Shown here: piece after piece, positions 1-6,573 of the stretch
Layout of the letters: every line of letters starts with the position of its first letter
How positions within the stretch are numbered: the stretch's first letter is position 1
Source of the DNA: Flavobacterium sp.
GTDB taxonomy: Bacteria; Bacteroidota; Bacteroidia; Flavobacteriales; Flavobacteriaceae
DNA length: 7,513 nucleotides
Reading direction: 5' to 3'
Assembly (NCBI GenBank): GCA_030682755.1
Contig: JAUXNR010000823.1
Location: 1 to 7,513 of the forward strand
Notes under the pieces: model-generated
Seen by the model: only the letters and a program-made list of their open reading frames with translations
What the model was told of the DNA's origin: nothing
Databases searched by the model: none
Program-made: the position numbers and the translations under genes

Positions 1-294
1 GAAAATATTCCTTATATATCCTTATTAAATTGGATTGCTGAAGGAATGAACACCAAAAAATCATCAGTTAAAATTGGGGCCATTGTTACAAAATTGCTCG
101 CTAAATTAAATGGTTTCTTTTCCTTTTTTGGCTTAAAAAAAATAGGCATCACAAAAGATTTAGCTCTTTCGCTTCACAACTCAACCTTATATTCTAACAA
201 AAAGATTAAAGCTTTATCCACTCCGGAATTTAAATCTATAGAAACTTACAGTAAATTTATTGCTTCAAGATACGCTCTCTATCAAGATTTTTGA
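1..294 (+). CDS. C-terminal end of a probable NAD-dependent epimerase/dehydratase family protein (partial, 5' cut)
   Basis: The reading frame is open from the first base of the window and ends at TGA 292-294, so this is the last 97 residues of a longer protein; the ATG at 46 is internal and not the true start. The visible part holds no Rossmann motif, because the nucleotide-binding half would lie to the left of the window. The tail resembles the substrate-side C-terminus of extended short-chain dehydrogenase/epimerases: a hydrophobic segment, then a 'LHNSTLYSNKKIKAL' stretch like the 'Y.N.KI...L' segment of that family, then a closing helix ending SRYALYQDF. In flavobacterial genomes I recall an epimerase-family gene beside the DUF4296/pyrC operon, which supports the call. 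Its last 38 bp overlap the convergent DUF4296 gene. The family call is an inference from the tail and neighbourhood; that the frame is coding is much surer. Confidence 0.65.
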   Translation, partial: ENIPYISLLNWIAEGMNTKKSSVKIGAIVTKLLAKLNGFFSFFGLKKIGITKDLALSLHNSTLYSNKKIKALSTPEFKSIETYSKFIASRYALYQDF

Positions 295-700
295 GTGCTT
301 TTTTTTTGATTTTCAGAACAGAATCCTTTGAAATTGGCGGTGATTTTTTACTACTCTCTTTTTTCAACAAAGTATCTACTTCTGATTTATTTTGCTCAAT
401 TCGTTGTTGTACTTTTTCATAAATCTTGGCATATTCCTTTATGTCAGAAGCATAATATTTGTTGTTTTGAACAAACTGCAAACTATCAATTTTATATTTC
501 TTATAAATATAAGTATATGGGTCAATGTTTTTATCTTCCAAAAATATTGGGTTGTTTACCTTAATTGCCTCTAAAATGGTTAAATCATAAATCATATCAA
601 CCATTTGTTCCTTAGAAAATAATTTTTCCGGTTTTTGAACTTCATCATTACAACTTGATAAAAGTGATAGGCAAATTAAAAGTAAAAAAAACTGTTTCAT
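257..700 (-). CDS. DUF4296 domain lipoprotein
   Basis: A 147-residue protein of unknown function. The start chosen is the ATG at 698-700, because it opens directly into a lipoprotein signal peptide: MKQ, a hydrophobic run FFLLLICLSLL, then the lipobox LSSC with Cys17 as the lipidated residue. The longer frame from 772 would bury this signal and run into pyrC. Residues after Cys17 are N-D-E, an acidic patch like the Bacteroidota lipoprotein export signal, so surface exposure is possible but inferred. The mature part matches DUF4296 as I know it: 'MVDMIYDLTILEA' near 33-45, 'YKKYKIDSLQF' near 66-76, then 'YYASDIKEYAKIYEKV'. The C-terminal third is Lys-rich, charged and probably helical or disordered. 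It is last in the operon, 28 bp after pyrC. Its 3' end overlaps the convergent epimerase-like gene by 38 bp, and a run of nine A codes its Lys-rich tail (299-307). Confidence 0.88.
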   Translation of the reverse strand: MKQFFLLLICLSLLSSCNDEVQKPEKLFSKEQMVDMIYDLTILEAIKVNNPIFLEDKNIDPYTYIYKKYKIDSLQFVQNNKYYASDIKEYAKIYEKVQQRIEQNKSEVDTLLKKESSKKSPPISKDSVLKIKKKALKNLDRERILKQ

Positions 701-728
701 AAGGCTTTCTCTTTGAAGTAAAATTGAA

Positions 729-2069
729 TTATCTGTTGAACAGCAATCGTTTCCCTGCCAAAATTGTATCATTCACTTTTGCATTATGAAAAACCAATTC
801 ACCGTTTACAAAAGTATGTGTAATTCTTGATTTAAAATTTGTTCCTTCAAAAGGAGACCATTCACATTTGTATAAAATATTCTCTTTTGAAACCCGCCAT
901 GGCTTTGAAGGATTTATCAAAACCAAATCAGCAAAATACCCCTCTTTTATAAACCCACGCTTTTCAATACTGAATATTTTTGCCGGATTATGGCACATTT
1001 TTTCAACAATTTTTTCAATAGAAATTTTGCCTTGATGATAAAATTCAAACATGGCAACCAATGCATGTTGCACTAATGGCCCACCAGATGGAGCCTCAAG
1101 ATAGCTTTTGCTTTTTTCTTCTAAAGTATGAGGAGCATGATCAGTTGCAATAACATCAATTCTGTCATCCAACAATGCTTTCCATAAAGCATCTCGATCT
1201 TCTATTGTTTTTACTGCCGGATTCCATTTGATAAAATTGCCTTTTGTTTCATAATCTTCATTAGTGAACCAAAGGTGATGAATACAAACTTCTGCGGTTA
1301 TCTTTTTTTGTTCCAATGGAATTTTATTGGTGAACAACTCCATTTCTTTTGCTGTCGATAAATGAAATACATGAAGTCTGGCTCCTGTTTTTTGAGCTAA
1401 AGCAATTGCGTTTGAAGACGAAATATAACAGGCTTCTGCACTTCTAATTAAATGGTGTTTGTTTACGGGAATTTTGTCTCCAAATTTTTCTTTATACAAC
1501 GCCAAGTTATTTTTAATCGTTGTTTCATCTTCACAATGAACTGCGATTAATAGGTCTGTACTTGAAAAAATTGATTCAATAACCTGCGGATTATCCACCA
1601 ACATATTTCCGGTTGACGACCCTAAAAACAATTTAATTCCGGCAACATTCTTTGGGTTGGTTTTTAGAATTTCTTCTAAATTATCATTGGTTCCGCCCAT
1701 CATAAACGAATAATTGGCATAAGACGTTTTTGCTGCAATAGCATACTTTTCTTCCAATAATTCTTGCGTTACCGCATTTGGAACGGTGTTAGGCTGTTCA
1801 ATAAAGGAAGTGATTCCACCTGCAATAGCCGCCCTGCTTTCTGAGGCAATAGTAGCTTTATGGGTAAGTCCGGGTTCTCTAAAATGAACCTGATCATCAA
1901 TAACTCCGGGAATGAGAAAATCTCCTTCTGCATCAATAACTCTTACGTTTGGTTTTGCACTGATGCTATCTGCAATTTTTGAAATGATGTCATTTTGAAT
2001 TAAAACATCTCCTTCAAAAATCTTCCCTTCTGTTACAATCTTAGCATTTTTTATAAGTGTATCAGCCAT
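729..2069 (-). CDS. pyrC: Dihydroorotase (amidohydrolase superfamily, multifunctional-complex type)
   Basis: Interconverts N-carbamoyl-L-aspartate and L-dihydroorotate, the third step of de novo pyrimidine synthesis, in the cytoplasm. It has 446 residues, a normal length. An N-terminal beta-sandwich part (about 1-55) leads into the metal-dependent TIM barrel. Visible active-site residues are His62 and substrate-binding Arg64 in DDQVHFREPG, Asn94 in QPNT, Lys146 in GIKLFLGSSTG (candidate carboxylated lysine), His178 in VHCED, His236 in HVFHLST, and catalytic Asp310 in IATDHAPH. The first His of the usual HxH metal pair is Gln60; I recall the same DDQVHF form in other Bacteroidota enzymes, so it is probably lineage-typical. 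The motif SGGPLVQHALV is also typical of this group. The start ATG lies 9 bp after the glycosyltransferase stop, so it is translated from the same transcript. Allantoinase or hydantoinase are relatives, but the REPG motif and overall match favour dihydroorotase. Confidence 0.93.
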   Translation of the reverse strand: MADTLIKNAKIVTEGKIFEGDVLIQNDIISKIADSISAKPNVRVIDAEGDFLIPGVIDDQVHFREPGLTHKATIASESRAAIAGGITSFIEQPNTVPNAVTQELLEEKYAIAAKTSYANYSFMMGGTNDNLEEILKTNPKNVAGIKLFLGSSTGNMLVDNPQVIESIFSSTDLLIAVHCEDETTIKNNLALYKEKFGDKIPVNKHHLIRSAEACYISSSNAIALAQKTGARLHVFHLSTAKEMELFTNKIPLEQKKITAEVCIHHLWFTNEDYETKGNFIKWNPAVKTIEDRDALWKALLDDRIDVIATDHAPHTLEEKSKSYLEAPSGGPLVQHALVAMFEFYHQGKISIEKIVEKMCHNPAKIFSIEKRGFIKEGYFADLVLINPSKPWRVSKENILYKCEWSPFEGTNFKSRITHTFVNGELVFHNAKVNDTILAGKRLLFNR

Positions 2070-2078
2070 TTTAATTCT

Positions 2079-2804
2079 TTATAAACGGTTAAACAGTTTT
2101 CTGATTCGCAATGAAATAACTCCAAAAACAGCTTCTTTGATAATGGCATTACTCATTTTTGAAACCCCTTTTGTTCTATCGGTAAAAATAATTGGAATTT
2201 CAATTATTTTAAAACCTCTCGAAAAAGCTCTGTATTTCATTTCAATTTGAAAAGCATAACCCACAAACTTAATTTTATTAAGCTTTAAGGTTTCCAATAC
2301 TTTTCGGTTATAACATATAAATCCGGCAGTGGCGTCATGAATTTTCATACCGGTGATGATTTTTACATATATCGAGGCAAAATAGGAAAGTAAAACTCTG
2401 CTCAATGGCCAGTTTACTACATTTACACCTTTTACATATCTGGAACCAATTACCATATCTGCTTCACCGGAAGCACAAGTTTCATGCAAGCGTTCTAAAT
2501 CAATTGGATTGTGAGAAAAATCGGCATCCATTTCAAAAATGAATTCATAATCACGTGCTAAAGCCCATTTAAATCCATGAACATAAGCTGTTCCTAATCC
2601 TGATTTTTTCTTTCGAACTTCTAAAAATAATCGGTCTTGAAATTCTTGTTGCAATTGAATTACTTTCTCAAAAGTTTTGTCCGGAGAGTTATCATCAACA
2701 ATCAAAACATGGAACTGTTTCTTCAAAGAAAAAACAGCACGAATAATATTTTCAACGTTTTCTATTTCGTTAAAAGTAGGAATAACAACTAAACCGTGAT
2801 TCAT
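2079..2804 (-). CDS. Family 2 glycosyltransferase, polyprenol monophosphomannose synthase (DPM1-like)
   Basis: A 241-residue GT-A fold glycosyltransferase resembling dolichyl/polyprenyl-phosphate mannose synthases, which transfer mannose from GDP-mannose to a polyprenyl phosphate at the inner face of the membrane. Motifs in order: VIPTFNE (7-13), nucleotide-binding VDDNSPD (36-42), KSGLGTAYVHGFKWA (67-81), the metal-binding MDADFSHNP (92-100), GSRYVKG (120-126), DATAGF (157-162) and FTDRTKGVSKM (207-217). There is no C-terminal multi-span domain, so it is the short soluble or peripheral form. I chose the ATG at 2802-2804 over an in-frame TTG three codons upstream; the motif VVIPTFNE then starts at residue 6, as in relatives. 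It heads the operon with pyrC. In flavobacteria such an enzyme could feed protein O-glycosylation or another lipid-linked mannose route; that use is inferred, and the exact sugar is not proven by sequence. Confidence 0.88.
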   Translation of the reverse strand: MNHGLVVIPTFNEIENVENIIRAVFSLKKQFHVLIVDDNSPDKTFEKVIQLQQEFQDRLFLEVRKKKSGLGTAYVHGFKWALARDYEFIFEMDADFSHNPIDLERLHETCASGEADMVIGSRYVKGVNVVNWPLSRVLLSYFASIYVKIITGMKIHDATAGFICYNRKVLETLKLNKIKFVGYAFQIEMKYRAFSRGFKIIEIPIIFTDRTKGVSKMSNAIIKEAVFGVISLRIRKLFNRL

Positions 2805-2823
2805 AAGCCCCAATACTACGGAG

Positions 2824-2831
2824 CAAAAATA
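2824..2831 (-). promoter_or_regulatory. -7 promoter element for the glycosyltransferase-pyrC-DUF4296 operon
   Basis: Read on the minus strand this is TATTTTTG, an exact match to the Bacteroidota -7 consensus TAnnTTTG. It ends 20 bases before the ATG at 2804, giving a predicted leader of roughly 13-15 nt. I see no convincing -33 TTTG at the expected distance, and the region is AT-rich, so a chance match is possible. Confidence 0.5.
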
Positions 2832-2902
2832 ACCTTTTTAACGGAGTATTTTCATAATATTTTAATAATAAAAAGTGATGCCGGCACCTTCAAAAATTTA
2901 TT

Positions 2903-2910
2903 TACCTTTG
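2903..2910 (+). promoter_or_regulatory. -7 promoter element for the DUF4271-hemD operon
   Basis: TACCTTTG matches TAnnTTTG exactly and ends 9 bases before the ATG at 2920, so transcription would start only a few bases before the start codon and leave a very short leader. No clear -33 TTG is seen. The expected -33 zone (about 2879-2886) is instead occupied by the 8-bp palindrome TGCCGGCA. Confidence 0.55.
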
Positions 2911-2919
2911 CATTAAATT

Positions 2920-3582
2920 ATGGAACACTTTCTAGATTTAAGAGATACCGCTTCAAAAGATTGGGCAACAATTCTGTTTGTCATTTGCTTAATTTTAGTA
3001 ACCATCACCAAAACTTTTTTTGAGAATAGGTTTAATGAATTCATCCGATTATTTCTCAATGACAAATACTTGAAGATTTATAAAGACAGTACCAATTTAT
3101 TGAATTGGTTTACAATACTGCTATTTGTTATTCAACTGATATCGTTCACTTTTTTAACGCAAATCATACTCAGTTATTTTGGTATTGTTTCCAAGACAGA
3201 TGGTATTAAATTTATTCAACTCTTCACTTTGTTCAGTGTGTTTATTTTATCCAAATATTTAATTGAAAAAATTATTGCCACTTCCTTTTCCATTGAAGAG
3301 TTTTCGGAGAATTTTAATCTTTATAAAGTCAATTATAGGGCACTAATTGGTCTTTTAGTATTGCCTATTACAGCAATATTGTTTTATAATGAATTTTCTT
3401 CAATGATTTTTATATATATTTTGATATTTATATTACTGACAATCAATGTTATAACATACGTCAAAACATTAAAAACATATCAATCATTACTAATAGGTAA
3501 GTTATTTTATTTTATTTTATATCTTTGTGCCCTTGAAATAGCCCCTTATTATTTCATATATTATTGGTTTACTAGAAGCTAG
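2920..3582 (+). CDS. DUF4271 domain integral membrane protein
   Basis: A 220-residue protein of unknown function, recognised as DUF4271, a family largely confined to Bacteroidota. Hydrophobic segments at about 16-31, 62-85, 97-117, 138-156, 160-181 and 192-215 suggest roughly six membrane spans. Recognisable stretches are KDWATILFV (13-21), FFENRFNEFIRLFLNDKYLKIYK early in the chain, and the C-terminal LYLCALEIAPYYFIYYW segment. The ATG at 2920 places the conserved KDWATILF block at residue 13, as expected. The stop lies 11 bp before hemD, so the two are almost certainly co-transcribed. Glu206 lies inside a predicted span and belongs to the conserved CALEIAP motif, a candidate functional residue. 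The link to hemD suggests, but does not show, a role around haem or envelope metabolism. No catalytic motif is visible. Confidence 0.88.
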   Translation: MEHFLDLRDTASKDWATILFVICLILVTITKTFFENRFNEFIRLFLNDKYLKIYKDSTNLLNWFTILLFVIQLISFTFLTQIILSYFGIVSKTDGIKFIQLFTLFSVFILSKYLIEKIIATSFSIEEFSENFNLYKVNYRALIGLLVLPITAILFYNEFSSMIFIYILIFILLTINVITYVKTLKTYQSLLIGKLFYFILYLCALEIAPYYFIYYWFTRS

Positions 3583-3593
3583 AGCATTACAAA

Positions 3594-4352
3594 ATGTCAA
3601 CTATGAAAGTGAAAACAATTTTGGTGTCACAACCAGAACCAAAAGTAGAAAATTCACCTTACTTTGAGCTTATTCAAAAGCATAAAGTAAAAATTGATTT
3701 CAGACCATTTATACACGTTGAAGGTGTTGCCGTAAAAGATGTTAGAGCTCAAAAAATTGATCTCAATAATTTCACGGCTATCATTTTAACCAGTAAGAAT
3801 GCTGTTGATCATTTTTTTAGAGTAGCCGAAGAAATGCGTTATAAAGTTCCTGAAGATTTAAAATATTTTTGTCAGTCAGAAGCAGTTGCTTATTACCTTC
3901 AAAAATATGTTATTTATAGAAAACGCAAAATTTATGTGGGTCAAAAAGACTTTGTAGATTTATCTCCGTTAATCAAAAAATACAAAGAAGAAAAATTCTT
4001 ATTACCCGCTTCAGATCAATTGAACTTTGATATCCCTCAAACACTCGATGGTTTAAAAGTAAATTGGACTCAAGGTATTTTTTATAGAACCGTAATGAGT
4101 GATTTAACTGATTTAGCTGATGTTTATTATGATGTATTAGCATTTTTCAGTCCAACAGGAATAAAGTCATTATTTAAAAATTTTCCTGATTTTCAACAAA
4201 ACGATACGAGAATTGCTGTTTTTGGAAGCACCACTCAAAAAGAAGCGTTGGATCACGGTTTGCGTGTGGACATCATGGCTCCATCGCCGGAAGCTCCATC
4301 CATGACAATGGCATTGGAAAAATATATTGCAAAAACAAACAAGGATAAATAA
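3594..4352 (+). CDS. hemD: Uroporphyrinogen-III synthase
   Basis: Cyclises hydroxymethylbilane to uroporphyrinogen III, inverting ring D, in cytoplasmic haem/sirohaem synthesis. It has 252 residues, the usual size of a stand-alone HemD. The family is poorly conserved, but the two-domain pattern is visible: the N-terminal domain has FTAIILTSKNAVDHFF (60-75), the second domain has LAFFSPTGIKSLF followed by RIAVFGSTTQKEALDHGL, and the end is the APSPEAPSMTMALEKYI region matching the family's 'P...S...l...i' tail. The sequence RPFIHVEGV (37-45) is typical of the Bacteroidota subgroup. The ATG at 3594 is used; a second ATG three codons later is equally possible and would barely change the protein. 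The gene follows DUF4271 by 11 bp without a visible promoter, and a strong hairpin follows its stop. It is not beside other haem genes here. Confidence 0.9.
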   Translation: MSTMKVKTILVSQPEPKVENSPYFELIQKHKVKIDFRPFIHVEGVAVKDVRAQKIDLNNFTAIILTSKNAVDHFFRVAEEMRYKVPEDLKYFCQSEAVAYYLQKYVIYRKRKIYVGQKDFVDLSPLIKKYKEEKFLLPASDQLNFDIPQTLDGLKVNWTQGIFYRTVMSDLTDLADVYYDVLAFFSPTGIKSLFKNFPDFQQNDTRIAVFGSTTQKEALDHGLRVDIMAPSPEAPSMTMALEKYIAKTNKDK

Positions 4353-4372
4353 TCCTAACACAGATACAATTA

Positions 4373-4404
4373 AAAAGAGTCCCACAAAATTGCGGGACTC
4401 TTTT
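4373..4404. terminator. Bidirectional rho-independent terminator between hemD and pckA
   Basis: AAAAGAGTCCC at 4373-4383 pairs perfectly with GGGACTCTTTT at 4394-4404, an 11-bp stem around a 10-nt loop. The stem base is A on one side and T on the other, so each strand yields a GC-containing hairpin followed by a U-rich tract. It lies 20 bp after the hemD stop and 23 bp after the pckA stop on the other strand, and so serves both convergent genes. Confidence 0.9.
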
Positions 4405-4427
4405 CGTTTGGTTAGTTAAGTGTAAAA

Positions 4428-6053
4428 TTATAATTGAGGTCCGGACTTCACTAAGTTTTGTCCTTCTTCATTGTCTGTATATTGCACGAAATTTTTAATA
4501 AAAAGTCCCGCTAAATTAGTTGCTTTTTCATTCCAATCGGATGCATTTTCATACGTATCTCTCGGATCTAAAATAGCCGCATTCACATCATGCAAAGCGG
4601 TTGGCACTTCAAAATTAAATACCGGAATTATTTTAGTTTCAGCTTTTTCAATAGACCCGTCTAAAATGGCATCAATAATCGCTCTGGTATCTTTAATGGA
4701 AATTCGCTTTCCTGTGCCATTCCAGCCTGTGTTTACCATATAAGCGGTTGTGTCATGTTGGTCCATTTTCTTCACTAATTCTTCTCCGTATTTGGTTGGA
4801 TGTAGTGATAAAAACGCTTTTCCAAAGCAAGCTGAAAAAGTAGGTTGTGGTTCTGTAACACCTCTTTCAGTTCCTGCTAATTTTGCAGTAAATCCTGAAA
4901 GGAAATAATATTTTGTTTGTTCCGGGGTCAATTTTGATACTGGAGGCATCACTCCAAAAGCATCCGCGGTTAAGAAAATAACTTTAGTTGCGTGACCACC
5001 TTTTGAAATTGGTTTAACAATATTGTCAATATGATAAATTGGATATGAAACACGTGTATTTTGTGTAACAGAACCGTCTTTAAAATCAATTTTACCGTTG
5101 GCATCAACTGTTACATTTTCCAACAGAGCATCTTTTCTGATGGCTCCATAAATATCAGGCTCGTTTGCAGCACTCAAATCTATCGTTTTGGCATAACATC
5201 CACCTTCAAAGTTAAACACGCCTTCGTCATCCCAACCGTGTTCATCATCGCCAATTAATTCGCGTTTTGGGTCTGTTGACAACGTTGTTTTTCCTGTTCC
5301 GGACAATCCGAAGAAAACAGCAACATCACCAGCGGCTCCTTTATTTGCAGAACAATGCATGGAAGCAATTCCTTGTAAAGGCAAATAATAATTCATAATG
5401 GAGAACAATCCTTTTTTCATTTCTCCACCGTACCAAGTTCCTCCAATTAACTGGATTTTTTCAGTAAGGTTAAAAGCAATATAAACTTCAGAATTTAAAT
5501 TGTGTTCTTTGTATTCTTTGAACGACGTTTTTGACGCATTCATGACAATAAAATCAGGTTCACCAAAATTATCCAATTCTTCTTCTGTTGGTCTGATGAA
5601 CATATTTTTTACAAAATGTGCTTGCCAAGCTACTTCCATAATGAAGCGAACTTTTAATCTTGTGTTTTCATTTGCACCACAAAACGCATCAATTACATAT
5701 AATTTTTTTTCAGATAATTGGTTTACGGTTGTTGCTTTTAAGGCATTCCATGTTGTTTGAGAAATTGGTTTATTATCGTTAACCGCTTTTTCTGAAGTCC
5801 ACCAAATAGAATTACGCGTTACATCATCTTCTACAATGTATTTGTCTTTTGGAGAGCGGCCCGTAAAATCACCTGTCATTACATTTACCGCTCCAAGCTC
5901 TGTTAACTGTCCTTTTTCAAATCCGACCAAGGACGATTTTAACTCTTCATCATATAGAAATTCATACGAAGGGTTGTATATAATTTCTTGAACATTTTTG
6001 ATTCCATACTTCTCTAACGAAATCGTTTTCGTAAATTGAGCGTAATTATCCAT
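4428..6053 (-). CDS. pckA: Phosphoenolpyruvate carboxykinase (ATP)
   Basis: Converts oxaloacetate plus ATP to phosphoenolpyruvate, CO2 and ADP, the first committed step of gluconeogenesis, in the cytoplasm. It has 541 residues, the normal length for the ATP-type enzyme, and aligns with the E. coli protein almost residue for residue (about +1). Visible active-site elements: Arg66 in TGRSPKDK, Tyr208 and Lys214 in the WYGGEMKKG region, His233 in SMHCSAN, the P-loop [11 protein letters not shown] with Lys255 and Thr256, metal-binding Asp269/Asp270 in LIGDDEHGW, and Arg334 in TRVSYP. No key residue is missing. The ATG at 6051-6053 gives an N-terminus typical of Bacteroidota homologues (LEKYGI soon after the start). 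The gene has its own likely promoter 35 bp upstream and ends at a shared hairpin terminator, so it is probably largely monocistronic, with possible read-through from the DUF423 gene upstream. Confidence 0.98.
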   Translation of the reverse strand: MDNYAQFTKTISLEKYGIKNVQEIIYNPSYEFLYDEELKSSLVGFEKGQLTELGAVNVMTGDFTGRSPKDKYIVEDDVTRNSIWWTSEKAVNDNKPISQTTWNALKATTVNQLSEKKLYVIDAFCGANENTRLKVRFIMEVAWQAHFVKNMFIRPTEEELDNFGEPDFIVMNASKTSFKEYKEHNLNSEVYIAFNLTEKIQLIGGTWYGGEMKKGLFSIMNYYLPLQGIASMHCSANKGAAGDVAVFFGLSGTGKTTLSTDPKRELIGDDEHGWDDEGVFNFEGGCYAKTIDLSAANEPDIYGAIRKDALLENVTVDANGKIDFKDGSVTQNTRVSYPIYHIDNIVKPISKGGHATKVIFLTADAFGVMPPVSKLTPEQTKYYFLSGFTAKLAGTERGVTEPQPTFSACFGKAFLSLHPTKYGEELVKKMDQHDTTAYMVNTGWNGTGKRISIKDTRAIIDAILDGSIEKAETKIIPVFNFEVPTALHDVNAAILDPRDTYENASDWNEKATNLAGLFIKNFVQYTDNEEGQNLVKSGPQL

Positions 6054-6087
6054 AAAATTTAATTTGTGTTGTGTAATTAATTGTATG

Positions 6088-6095
6088 CAAAAGTA
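6088..6095 (-). promoter_or_regulatory. -7 promoter element for pckA
   Basis: On the minus strand this reads TACTTTTG, an exact TAnnTTTG match. It ends 34 bases before the pckA ATG, so the predicted leader is about 28-30 nt. No good -33 TTTG is visible at the usual 19-21 nt distance. Its position in the 79-bp gap after the DUF423 gene suggests independent transcription of pckA. Confidence 0.55.
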
Positions 6096-6132
6096 AAAAT
6101 TAAATCTTTACCATGCTTTTTTTAATTTAAAT

Positions 6133-6519
6133 TTATGCTTTTTGATTGAATACGTGCAGTACTAATTTTCCCCAAGCAAGAATTAATAATAGTCCTCCAA
6201 TTGGTGTAATGGGTCCCACAAATGAAAAATCAAAACCCGAAATATCATTTGTAGCCAACACATAAATTGAACCTGAAAAAAAGCAAATTCCAACTATAAC
6301 CAAGTACAGTATAACTTTTTTGGCTTGATCTGACACTATTGAATTTGACGCTAAGAATAGTAAAAACAAGGCATGATACATTTGATACTTCACGCCCGTT
6401 TCAAAAGTAAGAAGTTGTTCCGGAGATAAAACCGCTTTTAATCCATGAGCTCCAAAGGCTCCTAACACAATTGATAAAATTCCAAAAATGGATGCTGCAA
6501 GTAAAAGTTTTCTATTCAT
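6133..6519 (-). CDS. DUF423 family small integral membrane protein (YgdD/YwdK-like)
   Basis: A 128-residue inner-membrane protein of unknown function. Four hydrophobic helices are visible at about 5-22, 45-60, 68-88 and 101-123. The DUF423 signature motifs are all present: GAFGAHGLK (20-28), FETGVKYQMYHAL (39-51), FSGSIY (81-86) and GPITPIGGL (102-110). Length and layout match the E. coli YgdD and B. subtilis YwdK relatives, so the protein is complete. The start is the ATG at 6517-6519, only five bases from a -7 promoter motif, so the mRNA may be leaderless. It lies 79 bp upstream of pckA on the same strand and is divergent from the saccharopine dehydrogenase-family gene. I do not infer a function from either neighbour. 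Confidence 0.95.
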   Translation of the reverse strand: MNRKLLLAASIFGILSIVLGAFGAHGLKAVLSPEQLLTFETGVKYQMYHALFLLFLASNSIVSDQAKKVILYLVIVGICFFSGSIYVLATNDISGFDFSFVGPITPIGGLLLILAWGKLVLHVFNQKA

Positions 6520-6523
6520 GACT

Positions 6524-6531
6524 CAAATTTA
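6524..6531 (-). promoter_or_regulatory. -7 promoter element for the DUF423 gene, overlapping its start region
   Basis: On the minus strand this reads TAAATTTG, an exact TAnnTTTG match, ending four bases before the ATG at 6519. In this promoter class transcription begins about 4-7 nt past the motif, so the transcript would begin at or beside the start codon. The -33 element is not clear. Confidence 0.45.
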
Positions 6532-6573
6532 TAAAAATCATTTTACGAAAACGTTATAATTAACATCTTAAAT

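Noticed and set aside
282..307. Rho-independent terminator for the epimerase-like gene
   Set aside because: The stem is only 4 AT-rich base pairs and the T run is the antisense of lipoprotein Lys codons, so it is too weak to annotate.
328..574. Plus-strand open frames antisense to the DUF4296 gene
   Set aside because: Their hydrophobic Ile/Phe-rich translation is what the antisense of a Lys/Glu-rich AT-biased gene gives; no family is recognised.
701..772. Upstream in-frame ATG at 772 that would lengthen the DUF4296 protein by 24 residues
   Set aside because: It lies inside pyrC, and the added residues would mask a textbook lipoprotein signal peptide that begins at the ATG at 700.
2805..2813. 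TTG start three codons upstream for the glycosyltransferase
   Set aside because: An ATG is available at 2804 and places the VIPTFNE motif at the expected distance; a TTG start has no support.
2796..3023. Plus-strand frame of 75 codons beginning before the DUF4271 start
   Set aside because: It crosses the promoter region and overlaps the DUF4271 gene in another frame; the DUF4271 frame has the family match.
4170..4385. Minus-strand frame antisense to the end of hemD, reaching into the terminator
   Set aside because: It overlaps the conserved hemD C-terminus and begins inside the terminator hairpin; its Cys/Phe-rich translation resembles no known protein.
4471..5760. Plus-strand open frames of 65-90 codons inside the pckA region
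   Set aside because: They are antisense shadows of a fully conserved enzyme gene and have no recognisable protein features.
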